A stretch of 53,627 nucleotides of DNA from positions 1-53,627 of the forward strand of contig CAUESV010000013.1 of the NCBI GenBank assembly GCA_959020715.1, read 5' to 3'. A model generated the notes under the pieces. It saw only the letters and a list, made by a program, of their open reading frames with translations, ran no database searches and was not told the origin of the DNA. Positions 52,254-53,627 of the stretch are shown piece by piece. Within the stretch, counting starts at the first letter, position 1, and each line of letters starts with the position of its first letter. The position numbers and the translations under genes were made by a program. Source of the DNA: an uncultured Collinsella sp. (GTDB lineage: Bacteria > Actinomycetota > Coriobacteriia > Coriobacteriales > Coriobacteriaceae).

Positions 52254-52294
52254 AAAACCACCACAAAGGGGACAGGCACCTTTGTGGTGGTTTT
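52254..52294 (+). terminator. Terminator of the dehydrogenase gene (repeat-type)
   Basis: CCACCACAAAGG pairs with CCTTTGTGGTGG around the loop GGACAGGCA, followed by TTTTTT. Its sequence nearly repeats the glycosyltransferase terminator at 44612-44652. Confidence 0.93.
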
Positions 52295-52524
52295 TTATTG
52301 CTCCAACATTCAGTTCGCACTCGAACCCGATTCTATACGAGAAAGGGTCCGGGTACGTTTTTTGTTTATCGGTAATTCTGCGGAAGGACCACTCGGAACG
52401 GTAAACAGAAACGAACAGAGACAGAGTACCATCGTGGTGATGGTATCCTGCCTTTTGTTTTGCGGAACCAAGGTCGCTTTATGCAAACTTGATCGCCACT
52501 TATATGGCGCATTGATGGCAATTG

Positions 52525-52654
52525 CTGCGTACGTGCGTACCGGGAGCCTGTACACCTCTGGCAGGGCGTAACACACTAGACTTTGTTCCAAAGTCCGTGT
52601 GCTAAGGGGGCAGGGCCCTTAGAATTCCTGTGGAGTGTGTACGCACGTACGCAG
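52525..52654. repeat. Nested inverted-repeat element
   Basis: CTGCGTACGTGCGTAC (52525-52540) is perfectly complementary to 52639-52654. Inside, ACACAC/GTGTG and GACTTTG/CAAAGTC form a second hairpin around TTC (about 52570-52602). No convincing gene lies in the 510-nt gap (52245-52755) that holds it. It stands at the entry to the mosaic right end and could be a mobile-element end or a structured RNA. Confidence 0.7.
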
Positions 52655-52755
52655 GAAAACAGCAAATTACGCTATATCAGGGCGTTCTTTCATTGGTGAG
52701 TATGGTATACACGGCTTAGTTCAACAAATAAGAATTTAAAGCGGAGGTATGTATT

Positions 52756-53091
52756 ATGAATATAGGATTTTGGTCGTGTATAATTTTGGTAATACCATTT
52801 CTGATTATAGGTGTGTTATTTGCGATTTTTAAGGAAAAAGCAACAAAATTTGTTTCGGGATTTAATTCGTTTTCTAAAGAAGAACAGGCATTGTATGATA
52901 AAGCTTATATCTCTCGTGATATAAGAAATCAGTGCTTTATGTGGGCTATTATAATGTTGGCAGGAGCATTATTATCCTGCTTTTTAACCCCATATATAGC
53001 TATACCAACCTATATTATTTGGTTAGTTCTGTTTTTTAGAGAAGTCCACTTTGATAATTATAAAGCGTTTGAAAAATATTTATTAAAGTAA
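52756..53091 (+). CDS. Small DUF3784-like membrane protein, AT-rich
   Basis: A 111-residue protein with GGAGG 8 nt before the ATG. It has one N-terminal membrane segment, a central FNSFSKEEQALYDKAY region, then two further segments. The pattern membrane-helix plus a S-K-E-E-x-x-x-Y-D region is that of DUF3784, a family of unknown function common in Firmicutes. Base and codon use are strikingly AT-rich against every other gene here, so recent transfer is likely. Confidence 0.8.
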   Translation: MNIGFWSCIILVIPFLIIGVLFAIFKEKATKFVSGFNSFSKEEQALYDKAYISRDIRNQCFMWAIIMLAGALLSCFLTPYIAIPTYIIWLVLFFREVHFDNYKAFEKYLLK

Positions 53092-53124
53092 ATTCCAGTT
53101 TGCTGTACTCGTTCCTAGCAGGGT

Positions 53125-53144
53125 TTGGGGCGGGCACGCCCCAA
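53125..53144. other. 8-bp GC-rich hairpin downstream of the DUF3784-like gene
   Basis: TTGGGGCG and CGCCCCAA form a stem around GGCA, without a T-run. It may end the small gene or belong to the adjacent insertion remnant. The stretch 53092-53199 shows no gene. Confidence 0.45.
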
Positions 53145-53199
53145 CAAGAAGCTGTCCCAAAGGGGCAAGAATGGGGACTGCGGACGATTTCTTGGACCG

Positions 53200-53424
53200 T
53201 TACGCGGCCCTTCCCAGCGCGGAGCGGAACTCGGCCGGCGTGCGGCCACCGAGCGCATCGCTGCGCCTCTCCGTATTGTATCGACCGATCCAGCCCACCA
53301 GCTCCTCGATGAAGCGGACGGGGGGGGTCCAGTCCGACCAGTCCCTGCCGTGCCAGAACTCCTTCTTGAGCAAGCCGAAGAAGCCCTCCATCGCCGCGTT
53401 GTCCGGGCTGCAGCCCTTGGCGGA
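53200..53424 (-). pseudogene. IS3-family transposase, C-terminal fragment
   Basis: On the minus strand about 74 residues are read: SAKGCSPDNAAMEGFFGLLK, RDWSDWTPPVRF and RYNTERRSDALGG, ending R-T-P-A-E-F and a stop at 53200-53202. This is the end of the DDE domain of IS3-family OrfB, including the catalytic Glu in the MEGFF segment. A stop codon and unrelated sequence precede it, so the first two acidic residues are missing and the element is dead. Confidence 0.82.
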
Positions 53425-53531
53425 CTGGATTGGCTACACTGATGTGGACAGTTCCGGGAGGGGCGCAAGAGACGGGAAGGCCGTGTGCGCGTTCCTGCGC
53501 GATGGCCGCAGGGAGGGGCTGCCTGGGTACG

Positions 53532-53627
53532 GTGCCTGTCAACTCGGTCTTCGTCTTTGATGACCGGGTCGTACTCAATTTCAACTTCACGGATGATGCC
53601 AAAACGGTCACCCGTGAGGAAGTGTTG
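53532..53627 (+). pseudogene. Possible serine recombinase C-terminal fragment (runs off the right edge)
   Basis: In frame to the window end, VNSVFVFDDRVVLNFNF followed by D-D-A-K-T-V-T matches the beta-rich last residues of large serine recombinases, which typically read F-x-x-x-V-Y-V-Y-D-D-x-x-x-L-x-F-N-Y. No start is visible and the upstream 100 nt do not continue the protein, so it seems a remnant joined to the IS3 piece. It rests on about 30 residues. Confidence 0.5.

Noticed and set aside
52284..52591. Overlapping open frames on both strands of about 95 codons
   Set aside because: No recognisable motifs, no convincing ribosome-binding site, and they run through a repeat-rich stretch containing hairpins.
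52525..52654. Integron attC site
   Set aside because: The outer arms do not end in the R-Y-Y-Y-A-A-C / G-T-T-R-R-R-Y pair and no integrase is in view.
53125..53560. Plus-strand open frames over the IS3 fragment
   Set aside because: They are antisense to the recognisable transposase end and break at the join with the recombinase-like piece.

Overview
The window looks like a high-GC Coriobacteriia chromosome, most likely Collinsella or a close relative. This rests on protein flavour and gene mix (a fructose-type PTS block, an ileS T-box, Asp23/NusB/EF-P housekeeping genes, IS3-family remnants), not on a database match. It falls into three parts.

Region A (1-12795) is a cobalamin island that is visibly richer in GC than the rest. 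On the minus strand a tightly overlapped operon reads cbiF-cbiD-cbiL-cbiG-cbiH-cbiET-cbiA, the anaerobic (early-cobalt) corrin ring pathway; cbiA runs off the left edge, and cbiC and cbiJ are not in view. Divergently, a strong promoter (TTGACA, 17 nt, TATCAT) and a cobalamin riboswitch precede cbiK, a lipoprotein, a two-domain substrate-binding lipoprotein, a FecCD/BtuC permease and an ATPase. CbiK carries a Tat signal and a lipobox, so this cobaltochelatase appears to act outside the cytoplasmic membrane. Its riboswitch-controlled neighbours look like an uptake system for cobalt or a cobalt tetrapyrrole. This is the best candidate here for a little-described system. The island ends in a short piece of an IS3-family transposase that stops 2 nt before the stop codon of the next gene.

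Region B (12908-52294) is an ordinary core chromosome, almost all on the minus strand. In order it holds: a TetR regulator and a flippase-like membrane protein; two identical tRNA-Glu(CTC) genes; a CCA-adding enzyme; two tandem 1-phosphofructokinase-like genes with PTS enzyme I, HPr and a fructose IIBCA, and a divergent RpiR regulator; recN-nadK-tlyA-xseB-nusB-asp23-efp; a proline peptidase; aroB-like-aroK-yqeG-mltG-ruvX-alaS; an AI-2E-type permease with a sigma-B-like factor, an RsbW-like protein and a DUF948-like protein; rarA; a dGTPase-like HD protein; a lone prepilin peptidase; a processive glycosyltransferase; rluD-lspA; and ileS with its T-box leader. A glycerol-dehydrogenase-like gene follows on the plus strand. 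Hairpin terminators mark many unit ends, and several hairpins share a GGGAC/GTCCC core.

Region C (about 52295-53627) is mosaic. It has a nested inverted-repeat element, an AT-rich gene for a small DUF3784-like membrane protein, the C-terminal piece of another IS3-family transposase on the minus strand, and what looks like the last residues of a serine recombinase at the right edge. It reads as a degraded mobile-element landing zone.
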